Of a DNA stretch of 64,000 nucleotides, positions 28,047-37,340 are shown in pieces. Each line of letters starts with the position of its first letter. Positions within the stretch are counted from its first letter, which is position 1. Under the pieces are notes generated by a model. It saw only the letters and a program-made list of their open reading frames with translations. It searched no databases and was not told the DNA's origin. A program made the translations under genes and the position numbers. Origin of the DNA: Desulfovibrionaceae bacterium (GTDB taxonomy: Bacteria > Desulfobacterota > Desulfovibrionia > Desulfovibrionales > Desulfovibrionaceae); contig JAHZEL010000006.1 of NCBI GenBank assembly GCA_019421865.1, forward strand, positions 1 to 64,000, read 5' to 3'.

Positions 28047-29390
28047 ATGTCTTTCTGGAACAAATCCCGCATCAGCCCCTCGCAGATCATCATTCTGGGG
28101 TATTTCTTCTTCATTATTTTCGGTACGGGGCTGCTCATGCTGCCCGGAACCACCAGGGACGGACTGGGCGCCGATTTCGGCGACGCGCTGTTTACCGCCA
28201 CTTCGGCCATTACCGTGACCGGCCTTGTGGTGCACGATACCATGCGGTTCTGGTCGCCGTTCGGTCAGCTTATTCTGCTCATGCTCATACAGGCAGGCGG
28301 TCTCGGGGTCATAAGCATGGCCGTGGCCGTAGCCGTGCTTGCCGGGCAGAAGATCGGCTTCCGCATGCGCTGGATCATGCAGGAATCCATTTCCGCGCCG
28401 CATCTTGCGGGCATCGTGCGGCTGACGGGCTTCATTTTCCGTATCGTGCTGGCTGTGGAGCTGACGGGCGCGGCACTGCTCGCCCTGCGCTTCTGTCCGG
28501 AAATGGGACTGGGCACGGGGCTCTGGATGGCGCTTTTTCATGCCGTATCGGCGTTCTGCAATGCAGGATTCGACCTCATGGGCATGGCTCAGCCGTATTC
28601 CTCGCTGACGGCGTATTCGAAGGATCCTCTGGTCTGCCTCGTCATCGCGTCGCTCATTACCGTGGGCGGCATAGGCTTCCTTACGCTGGATGATATCCGC
28701 TCCCACGGTTTTGATTTCCGGCGCTATCGTCTGCAGAGCAAACTTATTCTGCTCATCAGCCTTTTTCTTGCCGTGAGCGGCTTTCTTTTCTTCTTTTTCT
28801 GGGAATTTCAGCGGGAGAGCTGGCATATGACCGCGCCGGAAGCGGCACTTGCGGCCATGTTTCAGTCCGTGAGTCCCCGCACGGCGGGCTTCAACAGCGT
28901 GGATCTTACCGCGCTGAGCCCTCTCGGCAAGCTGTTCACCATTCTGCTCATGCTGGTGGGCGCGGCTCCGGGCTCCACGGGCGGCGGTTTCAAGGTCACT
29001 ACGCTTGCCGTGCTGCTTCTGGGGCTTCTGTCCATTTTCCTGCACCGGACCGACGTGCGCGGTTTCGGCCGTCGGCTTACCGACATGGCGCTCCGCAGGG
29101 CATCGGGCATATTTATGTTTTATCTTCTGCTCTTTCTGGCCGGCGGCATGCTGATTTCCGCTCTGGATAATCTGCCGCTCATGACGGCCTTTTTTGAAGC
29201 GGCTTCCGCCATAGGCACGGTGGGGCTTTCTTTGGGCGCGACGCCGGAACTTTCCGATGCCTCGCGCGGAATTCTGATACTGCTCATGTATTTCGGAAGA
29301 GTGGGCAGTCTCACGGTTGTTTTCGCGGTTTCCTCCGGTATCAGGCAGGATGGATTCCGCTATCCTTCCGAAGACGTGGCCGTGGGCTGA
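28047..29390 (+). CDS. K+ uptake channel subunit, TrkH/KtrB family
   Basis: A 447-residue inner-membrane K+ translocation subunit. The four pore loops with their selectivity glycines can be read: ATSAITVTGLVV, HAVSAFCNAGFDL, QSVSPRTAGFNSVD and EAASAIGTVGLSLG. The length and single KtrA-like partner immediately downstream favour the Na+-dependent KtrAB type over TrkH. ATG 28047 has a CCGGAGATGCT ribosome site. The partner gene begins 13 bases after the stop. Confidence 0.93.
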   Translation: MSFWNKSRISPSQIIILGYFFFIIFGTGLLMLPGTTRDGLGADFGDALFTATSAITVTGLVVHDTMRFWSPFGQLILLMLIQAGGLGVISMAVAVAVLAGQKIGFRMRWIMQESISAPHLAGIVRLTGFIFRIVLAVELTGAALLALRFCPEMGLGTGLWMALFHAVSAFCNAGFDLMGMAQPYSSLTAYSKDPLVCLVIASLITVGGIGFLTLDDIRSHGFDFRRYRLQSKLILLISLFLAVSGFLFFFFWEFQRESWHMTAPEAALAAMFQSVSPRTAGFNSVDLTALSPLGKLFTILLMLVGAAPGSTGGGFKVTTLAVLLLGLLSIFLHRTDVRGFGRRLTDMALRRASGIFMFYLLLFLAGGMLISALDNLPLMTAFFEAASAIGTVGLSLGATPELSDASRGILILLMYFGRVGSLTVVFAVSSGIRQDGFRYPSEDVAVG

Positions 29391-29403
29391 CAGGAGTTGA
29401 TGC

Positions 29404-30054
29404 ATGAAATCCGTATTGCTTATAGGACTCGGCCGCTTCGGGCGCCGTATGGCAAGAAAGCTGCGCGAACTGGATCATGAAGTGCTCGCCATCGACAGGA
29501 ACGAACAGAAAGTCAACGAGGCTCTGGAGTTCGTGACCAGCGCCCAGATTGCGGACGCCACCAGCGAGCCCTTCATGCGTTCCGTGGGCGTGAGCAACTT
29601 CGATCTGTGCGTGGTGGCCATCGGCGATGACTTCCAGAGTTCTCTGGAAACGACGGCGCTGCTCAAGGAGTGCGGCGCACGCTTCGTGCTTTCGAGGGCC
29701 TCCCGCGAGGTACATGCCAAGTTTCTTCTGCGCAACGGCGCGGACGACATCGTGTATCCCGAACGGCAGATGGCCGACTGGGCGGCCATGCGCTACAGCA
29801 GCGATCATATTTTCGATTACGTGAGTCTTTCGCCCGACTATTCCATCTATGAAATCGCCACGCCCAGAGAATGGGAAGGGAGGACCGTCATGGAACTGGC
29901 CGTGCGGCAGAGGTACCGCGTCAATGTGCTGGGCGTGAAGAAGGGCGATGCTCTTCAGCCCATGCCCGGACCGGCTCACCGCTTTGAAGCCGGGGAAAGC
30001 GTTCTCATTCTCGGGCACGACCGGGACGTACAGAATCTCCTCAAGAAGAACTGA
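29404..30054 (+). CDS. K+ uptake regulatory subunit, KtrA/TrkA family (RCK domain)
   Basis: The cytoplasmic gating ring protein of the K+ channel, 216 residues with one Rossmann RCK_N domain (LLIGLGRFGRRMARKLRELDHEVLAID, the GxGxxG dinucleotide site near residue 7) and one RCK_C domain (VMELAVRQRYRVNVLGVKKG near 160). A single RCK pair of this size is typical of KtrA rather than the double-length TrkA. It shares an operon with the channel gene. Confidence 0.94.
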   Translation: MKSVLLIGLGRFGRRMARKLRELDHEVLAIDRNEQKVNEALEFVTSAQIADATSEPFMRSVGVSNFDLCVVAIGDDFQSSLETTALLKECGARFVLSRASREVHAKFLLRNGADDIVYPERQMADWAAMRYSSDHIFDYVSLSPDYSIYEIATPREWEGRTVMELAVRQRYRVNVLGVKKGDALQPMPGPAHRFEAGESVLILGHDRDVQNLLKKN

Positions 30055-30311
30055 GTCTTCCGGCAGGCTTTGAGATCCGGCGGTTTTCCGGGGATTTTTC
30101 GGCAGGCACAGGCGTCAGGGGCTGTGAGCAGTCTTTCATCCGGTATCATTCTGCGTCAGCTTTCCGCTTCGATGGGATAAAAACGCTGCATTCCGTCGGA
30201 ATGCATGGTATTCACGGAGAGAAGCATGTGTTTTTCCTCAAAGCTGAGGGGAAACTTTTTCCGTGAGAGAGCCGCTTCAGTCTTTACGGTGGAATTCGTT
30301 CAGGAGAGTGT
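30055..30311. other. Non-coding gap with small hairpins
   Basis: About 257 bp between the K+ uptake genes and the cysteine-rich gene. I see small inverted repeats, such as GCATTCC-gtc-GGAATGC near 30190-30206, but no T-run terminator and no credible gene. It probably holds the promoter and leader of the next gene. Confidence 0.4.
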
Positions 30312-30767
30312 ATGGTAGCGCGTCTTGGTTTCTGTGCGCAGCAGATCTGCGTACATTTTGCTCCCCGTCTCGGCGTGGATGAACGTCTGGCCGTCGGCAT
30401 GGCTTCGGCCTTCGGAACAGGCATGGGACATGCCGATGTGTGCGGCTGCATCAGCGGCGCGCTCATGGTGCTCGGCATCCGCTATGGAAGCGCTTCGACG
30501 CTGGAGGACGGAAAGCTCAGAAAGCCTCTTCTGGTGCAGAAGGTGACGGAATTTGACCGGCGCTTTTCGGAAATGCAGCCCTGCCGCAGCTGTCGGGACA
30601 TCCTCGGCATGGACATCACTCAGCCGGGCGTCATGAAGCAGGCGGCGGAACAGGGGCTGTTCAAGTCCGTCTGTCAGGAGATGACGAAGCGTACCTGTGC
30701 CATTCTGGAAGACATGCTGAATGAGGACGACGCGCAGGACTCATCCGGCAGCGGCAGCATTTCGTAG
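30312..30767 (+). CDS. C_GCAxxG_C_C-type redox-active protein
   Basis: A 151-residue small cysteine-rich protein resembling the C_GCAxxG_C_C family of anaerobes, thought to be redox active. Seven or more cysteines are seen: FCAQQICVHF (two), DVCGCISGALMVLG (two, the GCxxxG core), QPCRSCRDILGMD (a CxxC), and SVCQEMTKRTC. Glycine-rich AFGTGMGHADVCG precedes the core as in the family. It starts at ATG 30312 with AGGAGAGTGT. No membrane segment or signal peptide is present. The electron partner is unknown. Confidence 0.82.
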   Translation: MVARLGFCAQQICVHFAPRLGVDERLAVGMASAFGTGMGHADVCGCISGALMVLGIRYGSASTLEDGKLRKPLLVQKVTEFDRRFSEMQPCRSCRDILGMDITQPGVMKQAAEQGLFKSVCQEMTKRTCAILEDMLNEDDAQDSSGSGSIS

Positions 30768-30856
30768 ATCCCGGCCCGGAACGGTTTTCCCGGCCGGGAT
30801 ACTTTTCATGGTTTCTGATCTCAGGGCGTTCCCCGAACGGTCTGCCCCGTATAAGC

Positions 30857-33850
30857 CTACCGGCAGCAGCTCCGGTAGGGACAGCGCTCGCAGCGTTCGG
30901 TGCGGCGCGGCGCAAATCCCTCGGCCGTGCCCATGTGCCTCAGCACGAAGCGGAGCAGTTCGGGAATGCATTCTTCGATGACAAAGGAGCGCTTCTCTTC
31001 GTCGACCTTCGATCCGAGCAGCGGCAGTTCCTCGCCTCTGTCGGCAAGCTGAACCAGCGCCGCATCAAAGAGCGGAGCGCGGTGCAGGTAGGCCGCGTTC
31101 TGAGGATCGTTGGCGCACAGATAGAGATAGGCAGGGAGCTGTATGCTCGGCAGGGATGCGGCCAGCTCCGGAAGAGGATCGGCCAGTCCCGGACGCCATG
31201 CGCGCATGGCGTCCCAGAGGCGCTCGTCGTCCCAGAAGGAGGCGTGGGGCTGCCTGCCCGTGCTTCCGCTCTTGTAGTCCAGAATGACGAGCCCCTGTTC
31301 TCTTCTGTCTAGTCTGTCGATAGTGCCCTTCAGCGTGAATCGGTGTCCGCCTTCTTCCAGCAGGGCGGAAACTTCGTGTTCCAGCTGCAGCAGTTCCAGT
31401 ACCGGCGGCTGAGAGGCTGCAAAAGTACGCAGGCGAGAGGGACCGGCGATTTCCAGCATGAAGCGGCTCTGCGCCGGAAGATTGACGGCAAGACCGCTTT
31501 TTTCCAGTTCTTCCCGGAACAGCGCTTCCAGCGTTTCCGGATTCAGACTTCCGGGAGGCACCGCGCCGCCGACAAAGGGCGTGTAGGCTCGCTGAAGCAC
31601 TGCGTGCAGCATGATGCCGACCCCGAGATGATCGTCGCCTTCCATCACTTCGTCCACTTCCCTGAGGGAACAGACGTACCGGTGGAAGAAGCGCGCAGGG
31701 CAGGAAATGTAGGTGTCCAGCGCTGTGGGAGAAAGCGGCCTGCGGGACATGAGCTCGCGCATGCTGTCGTTGACGGCGTGGGTTCGGGGAATGGGCGCGT
31801 ACTGCGGCAGAGGCGGCTCCGTCATGGGAAAGGCGGAGGCGAAAAGCGGATCCGTGCCCGGCTTCAGCAGTTCGCCTTTGCGCTGTTCCACATGCCAGAC
31901 GGCTTCTTCCACCAGCCGGGAGCGGAGCTTCTTGCCGTCCATGACGCCGGTCTGCACGCCTTCCTGCCAGTAGAGCACCACTTCCTTCGCTCCGGCGATG
32001 AGGCGGTGGAAGGTGTGTGCCGCCAGCATGTCTCTGCGGCTGTTGTCGGGCAGCCCCAGCAGCGGGCGAAGCGTGTCGGGCAGCAGGGGATCGCGTGCCG
32101 GAGCTCCGGGCAACGCGTCTTCGGTGACATCCAGCATATAAACGCGGTCGAAATGGAGCAGACGGGTTTCCAGCGTGCCGAGAATCTGAAGTCCGGTGAG
32201 CGGGTCGGCTTCAAAGGGGACGCGCTGCTCGGCAAGATGCTGACGGACAATGGCGAAAAGGGATTCCGGCGAAAGGCGTTCCGTCGCCATGTCGTTGTCC
32301 GACAGCGCGGGAATGACGCCCTGCATGAGCCTTGCCAGACACTCGGCATCCAGCGGGAAGCGCGGCCAGATATGCGCGCCGTTTTCGAGCAGCAGCTGAC
32401 ACAGTTCCCTGAGGCGCGAGGCCATGTCTTCCAGCGTTTCCAGATTCTTCCACCGGGTGACGAGAACGTCCATGACCTTTTCCAGCAGCTGACCGGTGGC
32501 TTCGCACAGCGCTTCGGATGGCGCTTTTTCCAGTTCGCCCAGAATGTCGTCCGCCAGCTCGGAGGCGCAGTTTTGCGCGTCCACCATGCGGCTTCCCGTA
32601 CGGAGCCTGGCTTCCAGCCGGGAAAGGAAGGGGCGCAGCGGAATCGGATCGGCGCCTTCTGCGGAAGGCACGCCCAGCATGCGCACATAGGGGTGACGGA
32701 TGAGGGTGAGAAGGCTTTTCCAGTGCACGAGTCCCGCGCCGTTCATGCCGCGCCGCGTTTCCAGAAGCCGTTCCACAAGCTGGGCCAGCAGGGAACGCTC
32801 CAGCGGATAACCGAGTGAGATGTTGATGTTCTTTTCAGGAATATGATGCAGCGTGGGCATGAGCAGCGAATCGTGGGTAATGACCACGGCGCGGCTTTCT
32901 TCGGGGTGGGGATGCTCCAGAAGCTCCTTTCTGAGTTCCAGAAGCTGGGAGTGGAGATCGTATCCGGCGTGAAAGCGTATGTTCGGGCGGCTGTTTTTTC
33001 TTTCTCCCAGAAGTTCGCCTTTTGCCTTCCAGCGGCTGAGCCATTCCTTGTGCTCGCCGCAGCTCCAGTGGCCTGCGCCGGTGAGAATGTCCGGATCGGT
33101 GTGCAGGCATATTCTTGCGCCGTGCTCCCACAGATAGCGGAACAGTTTGTCTTCCGCCCTTGTCAGGCGTACGAATCCGGCCAGAATGATGCTTTTTCCC
33201 TGAAGCTTGAGCGGCAGATCGGGATCGGCTCCGGCAAGCTGCGCCGCGTGCTGGGCATCCAGCCCCGGCGTGCTCAGACCGCGGGCGCGCAGAGCGGAGC
33301 GGTAGCGTTCCTGAATGCGGCTGAGACTGCCGAGCAGGGCCACGGCGTAGGGCGCCACCATGTCGTCCACATGGAGCAGATCCTCGGCTTCCACCATGTG
33401 GCCCGCACATTCGTCGAGCAGGTGGGCAAGGCGGGCGCCCCAGGGATAGAAGCGGGCCATGCCGTCGTCTTCCTTGAGGCTTTCCGCCAGCTTGACCAGC
33501 GCCGTTTCGGCCTTTTCCTCCCGGCTGATTTCGAGCAGGATTTCCTTGAGCACGGCCACCTGATCCAGAGTTCCGGCCATGCGCGGCACGGAGCGCGTCC
33601 AGCTTTCCAGACAGGTCTGCACGAGCTGCCCGGCATTGATGATGTGCGGCAGCAGAAGAGGTCTGTCCGCCTCTTTGCGGTAGATGTCGAGCAGGTATCG
33701 CCGCGGTCTGTTGAGGGGAAAGACGATGACGGCCTTTCCGGGACGATGATTCGTCATGTCGCGGGCAAGGTCGTGAACGCGCATCATGAAATCGTCGTCC
33801 CACGGCACGATGCAGAATGGACTCACGGGGCGGGAGGAACGGTTACTCAT
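30857..33850 (-). CDS. addB: AddB-like ATP-dependent nuclease subunit (PD-(D/E)XK)
   Basis: The second subunit of an AddAB-type recombination nuclease/helicase that processes double-strand ends for RecA. The 997 residues carry a degenerate helicase-like body and a C-terminal nuclease domain (LIGVG-like HLGVGIMLHAVLQRAY, then VILDYKSGS). Cysteines that would hold the AddB 4Fe-4S cluster flank the nuclease: SCPARFFHRYVC and the final CERCPYRSCCR. It begins at ATG 33850 and overlaps the addA stop by 8 bases, so the pair is translationally coupled. Sequence in the N-terminal half is divergent, so the name rests on architecture and context. Confidence 0.88.
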   Translation of the reverse strand: MSNRSSRPVSPFCIVPWDDDFMMRVHDLARDMTNHRPGKAVIVFPLNRPRRYLLDIYRKEADRPLLLPHIINAGQLVQTCLESWTRSVPRMAGTLDQVAVLKEILLEISREEKAETALVKLAESLKEDDGMARFYPWGARLAHLLDECAGHMVEAEDLLHVDDMVAPYAVALLGSLSRIQERYRSALRARGLSTPGLDAQHAAQLAGADPDLPLKLQGKSIILAGFVRLTRAEDKLFRYLWEHGARICLHTDPDILTGAGHWSCGEHKEWLSRWKAKGELLGERKNSRPNIRFHAGYDLHSQLLELRKELLEHPHPEESRAVVITHDSLLMPTLHHIPEKNINISLGYPLERSLLAQLVERLLETRRGMNGAGLVHWKSLLTLIRHPYVRMLGVPSAEGADPIPLRPFLSRLEARLRTGSRMVDAQNCASELADDILGELEKAPSEALCEATGQLLEKVMDVLVTRWKNLETLEDMASRLRELCQLLLENGAHIWPRFPLDAECLARLMQGVIPALSDNDMATERLSPESLFAIVRQHLAEQRVPFEADPLTGLQILGTLETRLLHFDRVYMLDVTEDALPGAPARDPLLPDTLRPLLGLPDNSRRDMLAAHTFHRLIAGAKEVVLYWQEGVQTGVMDGKKLRSRLVEEAVWHVEQRKGELLKPGTDPLFASAFPMTEPPLPQYAPIPRTHAVNDSMRELMSRRPLSPTALDTYISCPARFFHRYVCSLREVDEVMEGDDHLGVGIMLHAVLQRAYTPFVGGAVPPGSLNPETLEALFREELEKSGLAVNLPAQSRFMLEIAGPSRLRTFAASQPPVLELLQLEHEVSALLEEGGHRFTLKGTIDRLDRREQGLVILDYKSGSTGRQPHASFWDDERLWDAMRAWRPGLADPLPELAASLPSIQLPAYLYLCANDPQNAAYLHRAPLFDAALVQLADRGEELPLLGSKVDEEKRSFVIEECIPELLRFVLRHMGTAEGFAPRRTERCERCPYRSCCR

Positions 33851-36800
33851 GATCGTCTCCGGGAAGGATCGGGAAAATTTCGCGGCGGTCGAGATACACC
33901 AGCGCGCCGCGCACCTTTCTGCCTCCCGCTTCCTGCAGAAGGCGGAGATAGTGGGAAAGCTGCGCCTTGTGATTCGGATCGGGCAGCGCGCCCGTCGTGC
34001 CGGTTTTGTATTCTACGGCAATGAGTTCCTGCCCGTCGTCCACCAGAAGATCCACGCGGAACTGACGGCCCTCGCCGTCGAGCAGGGCATGCTCGGGCGT
34101 ACCGAAGGCCAGCCAGTGCGGCGTTTCCGGCTGAAGGGCATACCAGCACAGAATGTCCTCGATTTCCTTCTGCCGGTTCTCCCTGTCGGGCACGGGCAGC
34201 GGGAAGGTGGAAATGCCGCGGGCGGCGGCCAGCGAGGCATCGCGGCGTGCGGAAGCTTCGCCTACGCCGGAAACCTGCAGGCTTTCCAGACAGTGATGAA
34301 TGAGCGTGCCGCGGCGTTTGGGCGTGAAGGTCCAGTCTTCCAGAGGACTGCGGAACATGCGAAGGCGCGGAAGCCAGTTCATGGGCCGCCAGTTTTCCTC
34401 GTCGACAACCGGATCGGCATCGGAATCGACGCTCTGCCCGGGAACGTCGACATCGCAGGGAAGGGCGGCAGGAGGAGCCGTCTCCTCAGAATCTTTCTGC
34501 CCGGCGGGCGCGGGATCGGCAGGGGAGGCAAGCGTGCATACGTCGGGAGATGTGGGCTCTTCTCCCCAGATGAGGGCCCCGTCTTTTTCGGAGAGAGAGT
34601 CCCTTACTCGTGAGAGAAGCGTATCAAGCATACGGGAGATCGGGCCGTCGTCGGCGTCCGGCAGGAAGCAGTGCAGTTCGGACACGGCGCGGGTCATGGC
34701 CACATAGATGAGGTGCAGGGATTCGCGCGCCGTGTCCATGCGGTCTCTCAACCAGGGGCGTCCCATGTCGCGGCACAGAGGCGCCAGCAGGCCGGTGCCC
34801 CGGCTGTCCCAGAAGATGGCCTTGTCGTCCGTATTTCTGCCGAGAGAGAAGTTCAGCCAGGGCAGAATGACCACGTCGAATTCCAGTCCCTTGGCCTTGT
34901 GCATGGTCATGATGCGTACGGCATCCATGCTTTCGGGCAGCGGCGCCTTTTCCTGACTGCCGCTTTCATCCCACAGGTCCAGAAAGCCCGAAAGATCGGA
35001 AACGCCCGCATCTTCGGCACAGAACAGCACCTCAAGAAAACGGCGAACAAAACCGGCAGATTCGGGACGGCGTTCCGTGACGTTCCAGCGCTCCAGAACT
35101 TCCATGACGGCATCGTAGGGCGTGAGCAGTCCGGCATTGTCGTGCAGGGGCGCGAACACGCTCTTCCAGGCTTCCGGAAAGTCCGCGGCAAACTGGCGGG
35201 CCATGCTTTTGTGATGGGGGCGCGCGGCGGCCCAGTCGCAGAGCATGGCTTTGTCGAGGCATGTTCCTTCTGCGGCAGGCAGCGGAGGCAGCAGTTCTTC
35301 CGAACACAGAACGGCCCAGAAGGCGATGTCGTCATCCGGATCGTTCATGAAGCGCAGCAGGCTGACCAGGCCGGCGATGACCGGCTGCTCCGCAAGCAGC
35401 AGACTTCCCTGCGTGACCACGGGAATGTGACGGCTCATGAGCCAGGAAGCGGCCAGCGCCGCCTGATCGTTGTTGCGCGCGAGAATGCAGATGTCGCCCC
35501 AGGGGTGCTCCCGCCCCAGTCGTTCCACCAGCGCGGGCACGGCCGTGGAAAGCTGCTCCTCCTCCCGTTCCTTTTCCAGCAGGCGCAGCCGGACAAAGCC
35601 GCCCGGACCGCAGTGTTCGGCGCTCTGTGAGGCACGGTCGAAGGCTTCGCTGAGAAGCGACGCCTCTTCCCGGAGCAGTTCCTCGTCGCCTTCGGCCAGT
35701 TCGGAAAGGAGCGTGCGGGCATAGTCGAGGTCGCCCAGCGGCGAGAACAGCGCATTGTTCCATGCCACGATGTGCCGTCGGCTGCGCCAGTTGAAGGGCA
35801 GCGTTTCCAGCACGGGCCTGTCCACCAGAGAGAGCAGGGGAGAACCCGGCCTGACGAGCTGGTCGAAGAGGGCGGCGTCGCCGCCGCGCCAGCCGTAGAT
35901 GGCCTGCTTGACGTCGCCCACGATGGTGAGCGAGCCGTTTTTGGCAAGAGCCTCTTCGGCCAGAGGCTGAAGCGCCATCCACTGATCGCGGCTCGTGTCC
36001 TGAAATTCGTCGATGAGCATGTGCGTGATGCGGGAGCCGAGGCGGCAGAACAGTTCGTTCACGCCTTCGCTGTCGTCTGCCGCACGGATGGCGAGCCGCG
36101 GAACCTGCGAGGCGGCTATGACGCCGTTCTTCCGCTCATAGCCCTCAAGGCGTGCATGAACGGCCTGCGCAAGCTCCGTAAAGGGCATGAGCCGGCGGGC
36201 GCCGAGCAGAATGCGCAGTTCCCGCATGTCGCTCTGCAGGCTTTCGTACAGGGCGTGCAGCGCCAGACTGGCGTTGCCTTTGGAGGCCTTGAGAAGGCAG
36301 TCGTCGAAGCTGTCCTTCTGAAACATGGTCGAGGTGAGGGGCAGCCTGTCCGCCCTTCCTCCGCATTCGACACAGGTATTCAGAGCGTTGAGAAGATACC
36401 TGTTTGCCTTCAGCTCTTCCTGTTCGATGCGGGCGCGCATTTCTCCGGCATCCCGCCGGATGCCGGAAAGAACGGCCTGAAAATGCTGTTCCGCTTCTTC
36501 GGGAGAGGCCAGGTCGCGAATGCTCCAGCCGTCTCCGGCAAGCATGAGGGAGACCAGCGCCGTGACGCGTTCCCGGATGCGTTCGCCTGCCAGAAAGCCG
36601 CGGACCTTTTCCGAGCGCAGCATCTGACGGCAGGCACGGCGGAACAGCAGGGCGAGCATCTCGTCCTCCCGCGCCTGTTCGGCCATGTCGTCGAATACGG
36701 GGCCGGTGATGTCCTTGTCGGAAAAGCGGGGTTCAAAATCGGGCGACAGATCGAAATCCAGCGCCGAGAGGCGTACCATGAGGTGCAGCAGACTGTCGAT

Positions 36801-37172
36801 GGTGCGGATGTTCAGGGAGCTGTAGCTGCGGATGAGCATGTTCACGGCGTCGCGCGCCTTCGCAGGCTTCCAGAACGTTTCCTTCGAGCCCTTGTCCGGG
36901 GCGAGCGCCAGACTTTTCAGACGCGTGAGCAGCCGCTCGCGCATTTCCGTGGCCGCCTTGTTGGTGAAGGTGATGGCCAGAATTTCCTGCCAGCCGTAGA
37001 GATCGTCGCCTGCCACGGCGCAGCCGGACGGCGGGCGGCTCCATGACGTGCCGGAAGAGCCTGCCAGCAGCGAGAGAAAGCGGCTGGTCAGCGTGTAGGT
37101 TTTGCCGGAGCCTGCAGAGGCCTTGATCTGTCTGAATTCGCTCATGGTGGACGGTGTTTCGGGGAAGGTCAT
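33843..37172 (-). CDS. addA: AddA-like UvrD-family helicase/exonuclease
   Basis: A large SF1 helicase with a C-terminal nuclease that unwinds and trims DNA ends with AddB. The 1109 residues include Walker A ASAGSGKTYTLTSRFL near residue 18, the motif II segment DEFQDTSRDQW, VGDVKQAIYGWRGGD, MTMHKAKGLEFDVV and VAMTRA. The nuclease part near the C-terminus shows RRGTLIHHCLESL and FRVDLLVDD-to-AVEYKTG. ATG 37172 (AAAAGGAAGA ribosome site) was chosen; ATG 37145 is possible. A chi-like recognition sequence cannot be inferred. Confidence 0.93.
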   Translation of the reverse strand: MTFPETPSTMSEFRQIKASAGSGKTYTLTSRFLSLLAGSSGTSWSRPPSGCAVAGDDLYGWQEILAITFTNKAATEMRERLLTRLKSLALAPDKGSKETFWKPAKARDAVNMLIRSYSSLNIRTIDSLLHLMVRLSALDFDLSPDFEPRFSDKDITGPVFDDMAEQAREDEMLALLFRRACRQMLRSEKVRGFLAGERIRERVTALVSLMLAGDGWSIRDLASPEEAEQHFQAVLSGIRRDAGEMRARIEQEELKANRYLLNALNTCVECGGRADRLPLTSTMFQKDSFDDCLLKASKGNASLALHALYESLQSDMRELRILLGARRLMPFTELAQAVHARLEGYERKNGVIAASQVPRLAIRAADDSEGVNELFCRLGSRITHMLIDEFQDTSRDQWMALQPLAEEALAKNGSLTIVGDVKQAIYGWRGGDAALFDQLVRPGSPLLSLVDRPVLETLPFNWRSRRHIVAWNNALFSPLGDLDYARTLLSELAEGDEELLREEASLLSEAFDRASQSAEHCGPGGFVRLRLLEKEREEEQLSTAVPALVERLGREHPWGDICILARNNDQAALAASWLMSRHIPVVTQGSLLLAEQPVIAGLVSLLRFMNDPDDDIAFWAVLCSEELLPPLPAAEGTCLDKAMLCDWAAARPHHKSMARQFAADFPEAWKSVFAPLHDNAGLLTPYDAVMEVLERWNVTERRPESAGFVRRFLEVLFCAEDAGVSDLSGFLDLWDESGSQEKAPLPESMDAVRIMTMHKAKGLEFDVVILPWLNFSLGRNTDDKAIFWDSRGTGLLAPLCRDMGRPWLRDRMDTARESLHLIYVAMTRAVSELHCFLPDADDGPISRMLDTLLSRVRDSLSEKDGALIWGEEPTSPDVCTLASPADPAPAGQKDSEETAPPAALPCDVDVPGQSVDSDADPVVDEENWRPMNWLPRLRMFRSPLEDWTFTPKRRGTLIHHCLESLQVSGVGEASARRDASLAAARGISTFPLPVPDRENRQKEIEDILCWYALQPETPHWLAFGTPEHALLDGEGRQFRVDLLVDDGQELIAVEYKTGTTGALPDPNHKAQLSHYLRLLQEAGGRKVRGALVYLDRREIFPILPGDDHE

Positions 37173-37280
37173 TCTTCCTTTTCCATCATCGGCGATTCCG
37201 GGCTTCTTCGCAAGACGCAATTGAAGGGGGAAGGGAAGAAGGCCGACGCTGTTTGTCGCCGGGAGAGGCGGCGGAATATG

Positions 37281-37316
37281 AAAAAGGCCTCCGCCCGGAA
37301 AGAGCGGAGGCCTTTT
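37281..37316 (-). terminator. Terminator between pfk and addA
   Basis: The stem AAAAAGGCCTCCGC / GCGGAGGCCTTTT works in both directions. On the minus strand it would end the phosphofructokinase transcript before addA. Confidence 0.92.
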
Positions 37317-37340
37317 CAAAAAAGCGGCAGTGTCGCCCCA